A stretch of DNA of 64,000 nucleotides from Liopterus haemorrhoidalis (taxonomy: Eukaryota > Arthropoda > Insecta > Coleoptera > Dytiscidae). Numbering within the stretch: the stretch's first letter is position 1; each line of letters begins with the position of its first letter. This document shows positions 1-10,874 of this stretch, piece by piece. The translations under genes and the position numbers were made by a program. The notes beneath the pieces are model-generated. The model made no database searches, had not been told where the DNA came from, and saw nothing but the letters and a program-made list of their open reading frames with translations. The stretch is from contig OZ020618.1 in assembly GCA_963971575.1 (NCBI GenBank), positions 49,242,509 to 49,306,508 on the forward strand. Reading direction: 5' to 3'.

Positions 1-25
1 TTTATAACGGAAATAAAAAAGGGCT

Positions 26-55
26 ATAATAATAATAATAATAATAATAAAATAA
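26..55. repeat. (AAT)n microsatellite
   Basis: A run of about eight AAT triplets followed by AT-rich sequence. It is a simple repeat with no associated gene. Confidence 0.9.
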
Positions 56-184
56 TTACATTTTTACTAATTATTGTTTAGTTATGTCAATAACTAGTTA
101 GATAACAACAAATACAAAAAGTCTTGACCATGCAGGTTGTTTATTAAATGAGTTATTTGAATAAAAGCGAAAAGTTGGGGGGAT

Positions 185-252
185 GTAAAGTTAATGTCAA
201 AATTGTTTCGCGGACCCCCAAGGGTCCGCGGACCACAGTTTAAGAACCGCTG
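185..252 (-). mobile_element. hAT-type MITE end fragment
   Basis: The segment is GC-rich in an AT-rich setting, has paired CGCGGACC/GGTCCGCGG blocks, and ends in GAACCGCTG. Read on the minus strand it begins CAGCGGTTCTTAAAC, which is the usual form of a hAT terminal repeat. The other end is not visible, so this is a truncated non-autonomous copy. It resembles, but is not identical to, the CGCGGACC-containing MITE at 7636-7936. Confidence 0.55.
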
Positions 253-1331
253 CTGTAATGGATTAATTCGGCTGGAATGATGACGCAAAAGTGAGAAAAT
301 AAATAAAAAAGAAAAAACTAATTAATAAAAAAAATTAGAGGTAAAAAATCATATATAAAACAGAGAAAAGTGTTAAATTACTAATAAAAAATGAATAAGA
401 ACGTTTAATTGATCTTGAATAGAGTCATAAACTTACCTTTTTGTTAAAAAATATCGTAAATATAATAATATGAATGATTAGTAATAAAAGTCAATGAAGA
501 TCACTGGTATATTTGTTCACTTAGACAAACACAATAGTAAGTTAAGCCTTTGGTACTTAGTGTAGATAAAACCCGGAGTTTAGCGTAAATCGGTTTACAG
601 TGGGATTCTCTAACTATATACACGTTCCTAATACACAGACGAAAGCTGTATTAAATAAGTAGAATTGATCCTAACTTTTCGTTCAACGTTGGTCACGCCC
701 CGAATTCAATTCGGCAAACTTCGTGTACACTCCTGTTACATTGTGAGGGAGGAGTAAACTTCGGACATTTCCGTCACTACCTCATTTACTCTTCATAGTT
801 CTAAACAATTTATCAACAATACATAACCTATCATTTGTAAATATTCATTAAAAATTCAACATCAGGATAAACAGATCAGGATCACAAACACATGGGTGAT
901 ATCTGCTGTCGTGATATCCTGGTGATTGCCAAGATTGGTTACGTTTTAAGACAGGGATACTCAACATTTTAGAAGATGCCAATTTAAAATTTGGTACACT
1001 TTACACACCTTGCAATAGACCATGAAGCTTTTGTTAATCGACTCGAATTCAGAGACAAAACTTGTAAAAATTTGTTCAGTTAAAATCAGTTGTAATATTG
1101 TGGCATGCATTTTCTTTAAGATTATCTAGGTGAATTAATCCATCCAAGTAGAAGATTGATTAGAGGCTGTAGAAGATGTAGAAAGTAGACGATGTAGCGA
1201 TTTTTGAGTCACGATAACGCCCGTTCGCGAGTTTGATAGGTTAACTCACGGCAGTCACGCACGCTCACGACTGTAAATTTTTTTTTCATGCACGTCCTGA
1301 TTATTTCTACGACGAGTCACGTCCTGACTTG
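253..1331. other. unassigned AT-rich DNA
   Basis: No convincing coding sequence, RNA gene or repeat terminus was recognised. Short open frames are scattered and show no codon or domain signal. Confidence 0.5.
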
Positions 1332-2953
1332 ACGATGATTACCTTCTATGTTTTTACAAACGACCACTAGACAATATTGAAATGTGTCAGTACTATATTC
1401 GTAAAATTTGACATTTGTTATTGTGAAATCAGTGGCAGCTTATAAATTGACCGAGTAGTTTGTTGACAATGAGCGTTTGTGAAAAAAAATTGGATATTAC
1501 TTGTAAAGTTTTTCGTTGTATGATTTTTTTACGATTTTGATAAAGGCCTAACTCAGTGTTTTTCAACCGGGATGCCGCGGCACCTTGGGGTGCCACGGCG
1601 CCCGATAGGGGTGCCGCAAAGTCCAACAATGAATGCCACAAAATACTCCTAGATAACTTTTTCAGTATCTCAAAGTAAAGTTAATAATTTCTTGCAAAAT
1701 TACTTAAGTGTAGTTCAAGATAACTCATTGTCCGTTCTATTTTGCGTTGTGTAATTTGATATATTTCATAATAAAACTAGATTTAAAAAACAAATTGGGT
1801 GCCATGATTTTTTATTTTTCAGTCAAGGGTGCCACGATTTTTTATTCTTCAGTCAGGGCTGCCACTCAATGAAAAAGGTTGAAAAACACTGGCCTAACTC
1901 AACAACAATGCATAAATTCACTTCGTTCAACTTTTGGTAATGAAGCACCATCAGAAAAGACTGTTTACAATTGGTTTGCAGAATTTCGTAGTGGTCGTGC
2001 GTCCGTCTGTGATGAATCTCGTGAAGGTTGACCAAAATCGGTTGTGATTCAAAAAAACATCGATGATGTGCGCAAAATTATTGAAGAAAATCGGCATGTG
2101 ACTTACCGTGAGATAGAGGCATTCTTTGGCATATCGTTGACTGTAATAAATTCGATTTTGCATGAACATTTAGCTGTGAAAAGATCTATTCCCGATGGAT
2201 TCCGCATAATTTGACCAAACTCTCCACATAATTTGACCACCATTCAACACAAGCTCAAAAAAAGGCTTGTGTTGATTGGTGTAAGGGAATGCTAAAAATA
2301 TTCAACCTAGGCACTGCAAAATCCGTATATAACATCGTTACAGGTGACGAAACTTGGATTTATTCATATGAACCGGAAACTAAGCAACAATCCACTGTTT
2401 GAGATGTTCCAAGATGAACCGAAACCTACAAAAGTTGTTCGTTCACGAAGCACTTGTTCAAGAAAATGATCGCTTGCTTTTTCTTTACCAACCATTTCTT
2501 TAGAGGATCGGAGAACTGTTAATGCTTGTTTGCCAGAAGTCATCGTTAAAATCAGGAAAAATAAACAAAAACATCGCATCATTCTTCATCATAACAATGC
2601 AAGCTCCCACACAGCACGTCAAACAATTGATTATTTGAAGGGGAAAAACATCGAATTAATGGCTCAATGTCTGTATTCACCTGATTTATCCCCTAACGAC
2701 TTTTTTTCTTCCCCAATGTCAAACAAAAAATGCGTAGACAGCGATTTTCATCACCTCAAGAAGTTGTTGAAGGCTTCGAAAAGCCTTTGAGATACCAACT
2801 TCAGAGTGGAATAAATGTTTCGAGAATTGATTTGAACGCATGCAAAAGGTATAAATCTTAAAGGCGAATATTTTGGAAAGCAATAAACAGGTTGTTCAAA
2901 AATTTTTTGTTTCTTTCCTAGTTTTTATAAAAACTTAAATGGTAGCTCTCGTA
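1332..2953 (+). mobile_element. mariner family A, copy 1 (defective, carries nested hAT MITE)
   Basis: A cut-and-paste Tc1/mariner element of the DD34D type. The left end (ATTACCTTCTATGTTTTTAC) and the right end (GGTAGCTCTCGTA) match the inverted ends of the other family A copies. The transposase start lies near 1490, followed by the HTH region (CIDSL, TVYNWFAEF, DESREG) and, at 2530-2790, a catalytic piece with HHNNASSHTA and YSPDLSPNDF. Family members normally have HHDN, so the second catalytic Asp is Asn here. A stop at about 2030, frameshifts and deletions make it a pseudogene. The 5' part is split by the MITE at 1554-1891, which must be younger. Confidence 0.88.
1554..1891. mobile_element. 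hAT MITE nested in mariner A
   Basis: A 338-bp element with 15-bp terminal inverted repeats CAGTGTTTTTCAACC / GGTTGAAAAACACTG. It is flanked by the exact 8-bp duplication GCCTAACT at 1546-1553 and 1892-1899. Removing one duplicate restores the mariner coding order seen in the other family A copies. It encodes no protein. The subterminal sequence is GC-rich (TGCCGCGGCACC). TIR form and 8-bp duplication are diagnostic of hAT. Confidence 0.95.
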
Positions 2954-2964
2954 TTAAAGAAATA

Positions 2965-3310
2965 TCAAAATACGTGGCTACTAAAGAAAAATGTCATTTG
3001 TCAGAAGATTGCAAAGTTCTGATACTAAACGTTTATAAAATGTTAGTTTCGAAAGGTAATGACAAACCTATACTCAGAACTGCGGAATTAACTAGTGTTC
3101 CATACAGAACAATTCAACGTATCAATGTTCGTGGCAAAAATCAGCAACGAAAACGACCCGATTTATAAGTTTTATGTCTAAAAAAATAATAAATAAAATA
3201 TACGACTTTTATTCGAAAAATATAGTGCCGACTGTGCATCTTTTAATAAAAAAGTTGCAAGAAGACGGAATAGATTTTCTATACAAAGTTAACCGTATAA
3301 TTATTTGAAG
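2965..3310 (+). pseudogene. IS630/Tc1-like transposase N-terminal fragment
   Basis: A 64-codon frame (2974-3168) carries a helix-turn-helix-like stretch (KVLILNVYKMLVSKG, RTAELTSVPYRTIQRI) typical of the N-terminus of an insect IS630-like transposase family. A frameshift follows, and 3200-3300 continues with a related segment (IVPTVHLLIKKLQEDGIDF). The catalytic domain is absent and no inverted terminal repeats were found, so this is a decayed fragment. The element at 19570-20744 appears to be a cousin that retains the C-terminal part. Confidence 0.6.
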
Positions 3311-4955
3311 TTGCTAGGATTTATTTTTGTTGCAAAAAAGAATGATTTTTGTTTGTGCAAATTTGAAGTATTTAATATAGCCTTTAAAACAAAACAATTT
3401 TTAAACATGCCTATATTCATAATTCAAATATAGCCAGTCCTAAGCCTGATAAAAATGTGAAGGAATGTCATGTGAGTATATACAGTTCATTCTAAATAGC
3501 ATATAAGAAAACACGTTTATTTTAAATAATTATTCCGGACCTGGCCACTATTTTTAAGAGAACCATAAACTCAGCAGGTATAATGGTTATGCTATCAGTC
3601 GTTATTGGAATCAGAAAGGGAGATTGGCCATTTTATTTTGGAAATACTACAATTTAAATATAAAATAATTTCTTGTTAATTGCAAATGATGCAATTCCAC
3701 GAATTTTATTTATCTAATGTATAGAAATGCTAGAATTGCTAGATCTGCTAGAACTGCTAGAACTGCTACTATTCAAAGACAGAAAATCCATGCTGATTGC
3801 CAACCTTTAAAAGTAGATGTCGTAGAATATATATTAAATAAGTGGAAAGCAATAAATTTAAAACTTGATAGCAACAAGCTGGTTAATATCTTGATATTTT
3901 CCAATGACCAAATCATTTAAAGATCACCTGTTTAAAAATTTCTTTCAGTGTTTAATCGATAATAAGAGAAAGTTGTCTACTCCTGAAAATGCATCGTTTG
4001 TTATCAAAACTTAAAGCCAGAATTCCCTGTCCTGAAAACAGGACTACGCAGGACCAAATCTACACGTGTTGCATTTCACTTCACCACGTGCTCTATATAC
4101 TTTCATCCTTGTCAGACACATTGTCCAAGGAATTGATTTAGAAGATCTAACATATGATTGGTTGGATACATCACGTGGTATACGCACGCGTAGATATTAG
4201 ATAGTTAAAACAAAGAAGAAGGCGTGTCTAAAACACTAAATTACAACAGCTGTGAATAAGTAATATAACCTAAAAATTAGACAAAATATATACATTATAT
4301 AAAACATTAAAAACATGTTAAAATCAAGTATAACACAAAAAGGACTTTTGTTCCTTTTAAAATCGTATTTCAAAGAAGTATTCATGTTTTTGAAATATGA
4401 AATCAAAGTTTTTAATAAGTTAGATGATGTTTCTTTCCGGTTTTTGGATTTATTTGATTGGAGGTTGGGAAATGGAGAAGGAAAGTGGTGGGCGAATTTT
4501 CCAGGGGTAGTTGTAGAGCTGTAGGGAAATTTCTGATAACATTTTTAGGGAAATTGGGTTCTTAATGATTTATTTATTTGTCAATAAATTAAAATAAATA
4601 AATAAACACTTTGAAAATATTTATAAATCTATAGTTGGACATTGAGATAGACTTACATAAATCCATCTTGCTCTTCTGTTATTTTTCGTTCTCGTATAAG
4701 AAAGTCACGTTAAATTTATTAAGAATAAGACACATGGTTCATACTTTTTGGATTTTATTTTATGATGAAGTAGTTTCCTTCAACTTCGACATTCTATGGC
4801 ATCAAATTTAGACTTTTTAAAAATAAAAACTAAATCTAATCAACTTTTTATTCTTGTATTTTTGCTCTAAAATGTACAGTAGAGCCATTTTCGCACTTAT
4901 TTCAAATTTCTTGTTAAATTGCGTTCTGCGTTTCGTTGCACACATCGTATATTAT
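3311..4955. other. unassigned AT-rich DNA with a short tandem repeat
   Basis: At 3727-3770 there is a small imperfect tandem repeat of a 9-10 bp unit like GCTAGAACT. A 69-codon frame at 4315-4524 has no recognisable domain. Nothing else could be assigned. Confidence 0.5.
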
Positions 4956-6190
4956 ATCAGGTCTGGGAAAAAATTCGTGGCGTTTTTGCCGATAGACGGC
5001 GCCAATTGCAAATAACTCAGGAAACACAGATCGCAGCGGCACCACTAAGCGCTCGTTAGAAAAGTGACAGTTCGAGTATTACTTTGAGTGTCTAAACATC
5101 AAAATTTGTGCAGTGGTTGGAAAGTTTTTTGCGTTTGAAAATGGAGAAAAGTAATGAAAAATTCCGCTATATTTTGCAATATTATTACGACAAAGGGAAG
5201 AATGCTGTGCAAGCTTGTGAAAAAATTTGTGCTGTGTACGGTGAAGGTACTTTATCTGCTGTGCGGAAATGGTTCGCTCGCTTTCGTTCTGGTAATTTTA
5301 ATGTGAAAGATGACTCACGCTCTGGTCGTCCAATTAGTGAAAAAGCTGATGAAATTCTTGAAAAAGTCCAGCAAGATAAGCATATCAGCAATGTTGATAT
5401 TGGTACAGAGCTAGGCATTGACCACAAAACTGTTTTGAACCATTTACGGAAAGCTGGCTACAAAAAGAAGCTTGATATATGGGTTCCTCATGAGTTGAGC
5501 GCGAAAAATATGATAGACCGAATTAACATCTGCGATGCGCTGCTGGAACGCAATGAAATCGAGTCATTTCTGAAACGTGTCATAACCGGTGATGAAAAAT
5601 GGATCACGTACGACAATTGGAAGCGTAAAAGATCGTGGACAAGGGATGGTGAGCCGTCACAAGCGAGGATTGACGCCGAACAAGGAGATGCTGTGTGTGT
5701 GGTGGTACTGGAAGAGAATCACCCACCATGAGCTATTTCCAGTTGGTCAGACGATTGATTTTCAACTCTACTGTGGACAACTAGAGAGATTACGCCAGGC
5801 AATTGAAAGAGAACGGCCCGAATTAAATAATAGGAAAGGTGTTGTCTTTCATCATGACAACCCAAGACCAGACACTTCTTGGATGACCCGTTAAAAATTG
5901 CGAGAGCTTGGTTGGGAAATTTTGTTGCATCCATCGTATAGTCCAGACATAGCACCCTCTGACACCTATTCCGATCTCTGCAGAATTCTCTCAATGGAAT
6001 TAAGCTAGTTTCAAAAGAAGCCTGTGAAAACCACTTGATTCAGTTTTTCAACCAGAAACCACAGAAAAATGACGAAACGTTGTCGATAATAATGGAGCAT
6101 ATTTGGTTTAAATAAATTCATTTTTACACTATAACAAAACCAGTTGAATTTTACTAAAAAAACGCCACGAACTTTTTCCCAGACCGATAT
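4956..6190 (+). mobile_element. mariner, mellifera-type, nearly full length but defective
   Basis: The ends GGTCTGGGAAAAAATTCGTG (left) and its inverted match at 6150-6185 are nearly perfect terminal repeats next to TA-rich flanks. The transposase starts near 5141 (MEKSNEKFRYILQYYYDKG). The paired HTH region, WVPHEL, the first catalytic motif TGDEKW, KRKRSW, the second motif FHHDNPRP and YSPDIAPSD follow in order, so all three catalytic Asp positions remain. A frameshift near 5657 and a stop at about 5892 break it. Length (about 1.23 kb) is normal for mariner. Confidence 0.9.
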
Positions 6191-6872
6191 TACAGAAAAA
6201 CTAAAAAGTCTATGTACGCGCAGTTTTGCATATCTGTCGTTGAGCCAGAAATTGTAATTTTTCAGGAGGGGGGGAATTATTGTTGTCTGGGTGCCCAGGC
6301 CCCGGATTTTGGTGCTCCTGTTCTTGAGTGGTCTTGTTTTGAAGAGAGGACCTGGTGCAAAGTGGTACTTACAGGAGGGATACTCCTGACACACAATGTC
6401 ACGTACGCCCATGTTCTGCAATGTCATCTCATGTCTTAAATCCCTGCAGTGGGGGTTCTGGCTCAAGAGCGTTCCTGATTACACTAATCCAAGCTCGCAG
6501 CATGCTACTAGCACACCACTAATTGTAATACAGTGGCTAATACTGATCGCTACTAACGATATCATGTTAGGATATGCTTGCTACTAGGCTTGGCCTACAC
6601 ACTATTCATCTCATGCAACATTCAATGAAATGATTGAATGATGGAATTTTATTGTATTTAGATCGATACTACTTGAATGTATCATTCATAATGTTTGGAG
6701 ATCTTAAAATGTCATTCAAATGAATACATACAAATGTTTACTAGTTAGTGTATTAAAAATATTATAAAAGGAAAACGAAGCGTAGGAAGAAGAAGAATGT
6801 CATGGTTTCTAAGCTCAAGAGAACAGTTCTATTGTACGAGCGGGGTTCAAATTTGAACTGCATTTTTTATTC

Positions 6873-6914
6873 TTATTATTATTATTATTATTAATAATAA
6901 TAATAATAATAATA
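6873..6914. repeat. (ATT)n(AAT)n palindromic microsatellite
   Basis: A run of ATT units switches directly to AAT units, giving a self-complementary 42-bp stretch. It lies about 40 bp from the SINE at 6957. Confidence 0.9.
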
Positions 6915-6956
6915 GGTTCCCAACGCCTAGATACACGGATAGTGGCACAGAAGGTA

Positions 6957-7195
6957 AGTTCTCCGTTTCTAGACCGCCGGTCATATGAAAGTCACGTGGT
7001 CAGTGTGAAATTTCAACCGGTCCTATTATCGCTGTATAAATAGAAACTCCTTTTGAAGTATTGCATACTCAAGGCTGACGCAACCTCAGAGTTAACTGCA
7101 CAATATCGGAAGATACAAATTAGAAGGAGATTGGGGATTCGAACCCGCGTCCTTGTATTCCGTAGACAACCGTCTTACCACGGTTCATTTTTATT
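6957..7195 (-). mobile_element. tRNA-derived SINE, copy 1
   Basis: Read on the minus strand, the head resembles a tRNA gene. Box B appears as GGTTCGAATCC, preceded by a CCGTGGTAAGACGG segment that fits box A and the D-arm. The body ends in a conserved tail (GTCTAGAAACGGAGAACTT). The same head-body-tail order recurs at 38955-39198 in the same orientation, which defines a family. A lone tRNA gene would not share the 150-bp downstream body. Confidence 0.75.
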
Positions 7196-7211
7196 TTTGG
7201 AAAATAAATTT

Positions 7212-8320
7212 AAAATAGTAATGGACCTAAAATTGAACTCTGTGCTACTCCATGGCTAAGCTGAAGCGATTCTGAGATATACTTATACAAACAATCTAGA
7301 TACTAGATTATCTATCGGAATACCTAGATAAAAAAATAATAATCTAGAAAATTTGATGTACAGGTTGTTAGTTTTGTATCAGATACTTATCCTTTAAGTA
7401 AATTACAAATAGTAATGAACCTAAAATTGAACCATGTGCTACTCCATAGCTAAGCCAAAGCGATTCTGACTTATATTTATTTATACAAACTATCTAGACA
7501 CTAGATTTTCTATTAGATACCTAAATAAGATTTTCTAGAAAATTTTATGTATAGGATGTTAATTTTGTAAGGGTTTGGTATTTGTGGTATTTGTGTTATT
7601 TGTGGTATTTGTGTTATTTGTGGTATGGTATATGTCAGTGTTTCTCAACCAGTGTTTCGCACCGCGGACCAGTAAAATATGTAATTTTTTAACGCGGACC
7701 ACTAATAATAATTGTTGGTTCATTTTTTGCAAGAAAACAAATATATTTAATGTGCTACTAAATACATTTATTTAATTTGTAGAAAATCACAGAAAGTTTA
7801 CAGATAGTAAACAAAATATAAATTATTTACATAAAAAATGTACATACAAAATTGCAAAAAAAAACTGCAAAAAAAAATACAAAATCTTTTGCGGACCACC
7901 AAAATTTTTCTGCGGACCACCTGTTGAGAAACACTGGTATATGTAACTTAGCGTTAGAGTAAAATAAAATACCTAAAATTGAACCCTGTGGTACTTCATA
8001 CCTAAGCGGAAGCGATTCTGACAGATTTATTTGTACAAATAATCTAGAAACTACATTTTCTATTACATTCCTAGATAAAACATTTTTACAAAATTTTATG
8101 CATATGATGTTGGTTTGGTATTTGTAACTTATCGTTAGAGTAAAATAAAAATAGTAGTGGACCTGAAATTGAACCCTGTGCTATTCTGTAGCTAAGGTGA
8201 AGCACTTCTTTTATACAAACAATATAGAAACTAAATTTTCTATTAGATACCTAGATAAAAATTCGCTAGAAAATGTGATGTACAGTTTGTTAGTTTTGTA
8301 TGAGAAACTCGTGCAAACTG
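7212..8320 (-). repeat. tandem array of four LINE reverse-transcriptase pieces
   Basis: Four direct copies of a roughly 185-195 bp unit begin near 7212, 7407, 7964 and 8148. On the minus strand each unit translates to a decayed form of the RT motif GVPQGSILGPLLF (for example VPQGSILG in copy 3). The preceding residues fit a non-LTR RT palm. A GTATTTGT-type microsatellite (7571-7630) and a hAT MITE (7636-7936) separate copies 2 and 3. The array looks like amplification of one piece of a LINE RT rather than four insertions. Confidence 0.7.
7636..7936. mobile_element. hAT MITE with exact 8-bp duplication
   Basis: A 301-bp element with terminal repeats CAGTGTTTCTCAACC (left, imperfect) and GTTGAGAAACACTG (right). 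The exact duplication GTATATGT is at 7628-7635 and 7937-7944. Internal blocks GCACCGCGGACCAG and GCGGACCACC repeat near both ends. A truncated relative is at 13740-13793. It is non-coding. Confidence 0.95.
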
Positions 8321-8944
8321 TTGTGTTGACCCTGTCCTGATGAACCAATATATAAAAAATTACCGGGATTATCAGCGTTTTATCAAGACGCTTTTAAAGC
8401 GCTTTTATGAAAGTACTATCCTATCGAAACCCCTATTTATGTTATTTTAAAATGACCTTGTTTAGCGTTCTACATTCTAGGTACATATCGTAGCTGTTAC
8501 CCGAGGTCTTACTGTATTTGTTGTTCTTTGCGCGGTCAAATCTGTCAATTTTGTCGGTTCACAGCACACCGCAGTAGGTTAACAAATTCATAACTCAACG
8601 AACACCTGTCATTGCTGAATAGAGACTTATGAGCTATCGGACTTAGGTCACAGGTTATGGAAATAGTTCGTGATACGACCGCATGTTGGTCCTGTCTCTG
8701 CCAGTCATTCTGAAGACATCGTTAACTTCTATAGACAACATTGCTACCAAACATTCTGACTTTCAAATAACAAAAAAATCACTTACAGTACTTCACTTTC
8801 CAATTAAATTCACTTAATTATTTTCTTATTAAATATTAAATTTGTAATTAACTGTGCTACTGATGAGGACTGTATGACAGTTGAAATGTATACCTAGTCT
8901 TGCCATAAATACTGTTACAAAGTGTTTGGTATATAATAAAAAAT
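8321..8944. other. unassigned DNA
   Basis: No gene or clear element was recognised. The stretch near 8860-8925 (CTGATGAGGACTGTATGACAG) resembles tails of some retroelements but cannot be assigned. Confidence 0.4.
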
Positions 8945-8995
8945 TGATGTGAAGTGTGAATTTTCACACGTCAGGGTTCGCAGGTATATAATAAG
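8945..8995 (+). repeat. U1 terminus fragment
   Basis: Contains the palindrome GTGTGAATTTTCACAC followed by CAGGGTTCGCAGGTAT. This hallmark also occurs at 12695, 22850 (inverted), 27560 (inverted) and 55985. It is a solitary end fragment of the unclassified U1 family. Confidence 0.6.
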
Positions 8996-9348
8996 TGAAG
9001 GCGGCATGCTGAGTGTGTAGGACAAATTTTGCTTTGTAGTAAACACAGCAAAATGAACGATATTTTTAAAATAATTTGTCGTCTGTTAATCTAAGAGCTT
9101 TAAAAATCAATTTTATGTAAAAATATGTTTTTGATAATTTGAATTCCAATACCTAATACCATTATTTAGGTTTCTAAATATGTGCAGTATTTTTTTATAC
9201 ATAGCTAGGTTCATTAAGATTTTGAAAATTGCACATATGGCTTCCATTGGCTGTTTTAAGTCATATGCTGCACCACTCTGGTTTCTTACGCATATTAAAT
9301 TTACGCTCTTAAAAATTAAATGCAACATTTGCCAAAATATAACTAGAA

Positions 9349-9421
9349 TTTTGCCCGGGAGTGAACTCTAGTTTGCTACCTAGTAAGTGAGCAAGCTAAC
9401 CATTAGACCAGGATACGCCTT
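9349..9421 (-). mobile_element. tRNA-like SINE head
   Basis: Minus-strand sequence GGCGTATCCTGGTCTAATGG resembles an acceptor stem and box A, and GAGTTCACTCC resembles box B with correct spacing. The T-stem is imperfect and no 3' CCA or terminator is evident, so it is more likely a SINE head or tRNA pseudogene than a working tRNA gene. It is not the same family as the SINE at 6957. Confidence 0.5.
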
Positions 9422-9559
9422 CTAGTATAATGTGTTACATAATTATAACTTTTTTTATAACAAAAAAAATATCCGTAACCATAATCTGATCAAAAATTCC
9501 TGTTGTACTATTCCAGTTCACACCAATGTACATTACTTAGAATTTTTTCAGATTTTTAG

Positions 9560-10215
9560 TTTAAACCATCTGGGCTACAGGGTGTGGGACAAATTTTTTT
9601 TTGCACAATTTTGGCAAAAATCGCGTCAAAATAATTTATTTTGCAAAAATAAAAATTTGATCGTTAATCCACGTACCAAGGGCTTTCATTTGACACCCTA
9701 CTCAGAATTTTAAAAAAATATTATTTTTTTTCGATGAGCACATATTTGTTTATATTTTTAGCGGGATATGTTTTTTAGATGTTTTAGTATTTTTCCTATG
9801 TGCGGGTCAAAAAGTTGTACAGGCATGCCAAATTTCAACTCTCTAGGTTTAGCCGTTTGGCTACAATTTATTTTGCAAAAATAAAATTTTGATCGTTAAT
9901 CCACGAACTAAGGGCTTTTATTTGATACAGAATTTAAAAAAAAATTTTTTTTTTCAATGATCACATATTTGTTTATATTTTTAGTAGGCTATGTTTTTTA
10001 GATGTTTTAGTATTTTTTCTATGTGCGTTCAAAGAGTTGTATAAGCATCCAAATTTCAACTTTCTAGGTTTAGCCGTTTTGCTACAAGTTTTACCGAACA
10101 GATAGACATACAGACAGACAGACAGACAGACATACAGACGGACAGACAGGCAGTCGACAAATTGACGGTATAAGGGTTTTTTGGTCATACCTACAAAACC
10201 TTAAAAATTGAAGAG
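9560..10215 (-). repeat. U2 repeat with internal tandem duplication and (CAGA)n tract
   Basis: Read on the minus strand it begins AAGGTTTTGTAGGTATGACC, passes a CTGT-rich microsatellite (10095-10150) and then a body that occurs twice (about 9866-10090 and 9600-9860) with roughly 85-90% identity by eye. Shared blocks include GATCGTTAATCCACG and TTTAGATGTTTTAGTATTTT. Isolated copies of the start motif are near 21405 and 35935. No coding capacity is visible. Class is unknown; it is a non-autonomous dispersed repeat. Confidence 0.65.
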
Positions 10216-10874
10216 AAGTGTGACTTTTATCATCGGAAAAAAGAATTTTGCGATGCATGTTGTCTGCTTACTGGTGAATCAGTTGTTAAGCTCTGGTTTT
10301 CCTGATGTGTCTTATGACACTTCAGCCACCAAACGACGAAAGTTCAGCGAAATTATCAAGTGACCAGTGTGTGATTACTATCTCTGCATTCTGAATACAG
10401 TATAGTGTTATTGTTCGGAGTTAAACTCGCTCTTAAAACTTCTTTTGCAAAGATATTGCATAAGAAAAAGATGTACTAACCCCAACTATTTTTGCGAACA
10501 GTATCAATTCATGCAATATTTTCATGGTTTTCAATGACTTTGTCATAATAACAACAAAAGATGTTTTGAAATATTTAATACCCAATATAATAAGCCACAG
10601 TGATAGACTCCCAGGAGAATAGTGTCTCAGGTGACATGTAAAATATTCCTCGAGTCATTCAGGGCTTGATGGTGTGAAATATTATGTCATGGCAAATTTA
10701 TCCATTCAAAACAGAGATCGAACGATAAGTGATGATGAAGGAATATGAAAATATAAAACACCTGCTGGATTTTTAGAATACCTGATCAACGCATAATGCA
10801 CTGACATAGACAGAATCTTTGTTTAAAACCGCATATACATCTAAAGAAGGAACTATAAGAAGCAACGACATTAA

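Noticed and set aside
7130..7195. tRNA gene
   Set aside because: Box B is good but the sequence continues into a body shared with 38955-39198. It is a SINE head, and no acceptor stem pairs properly.
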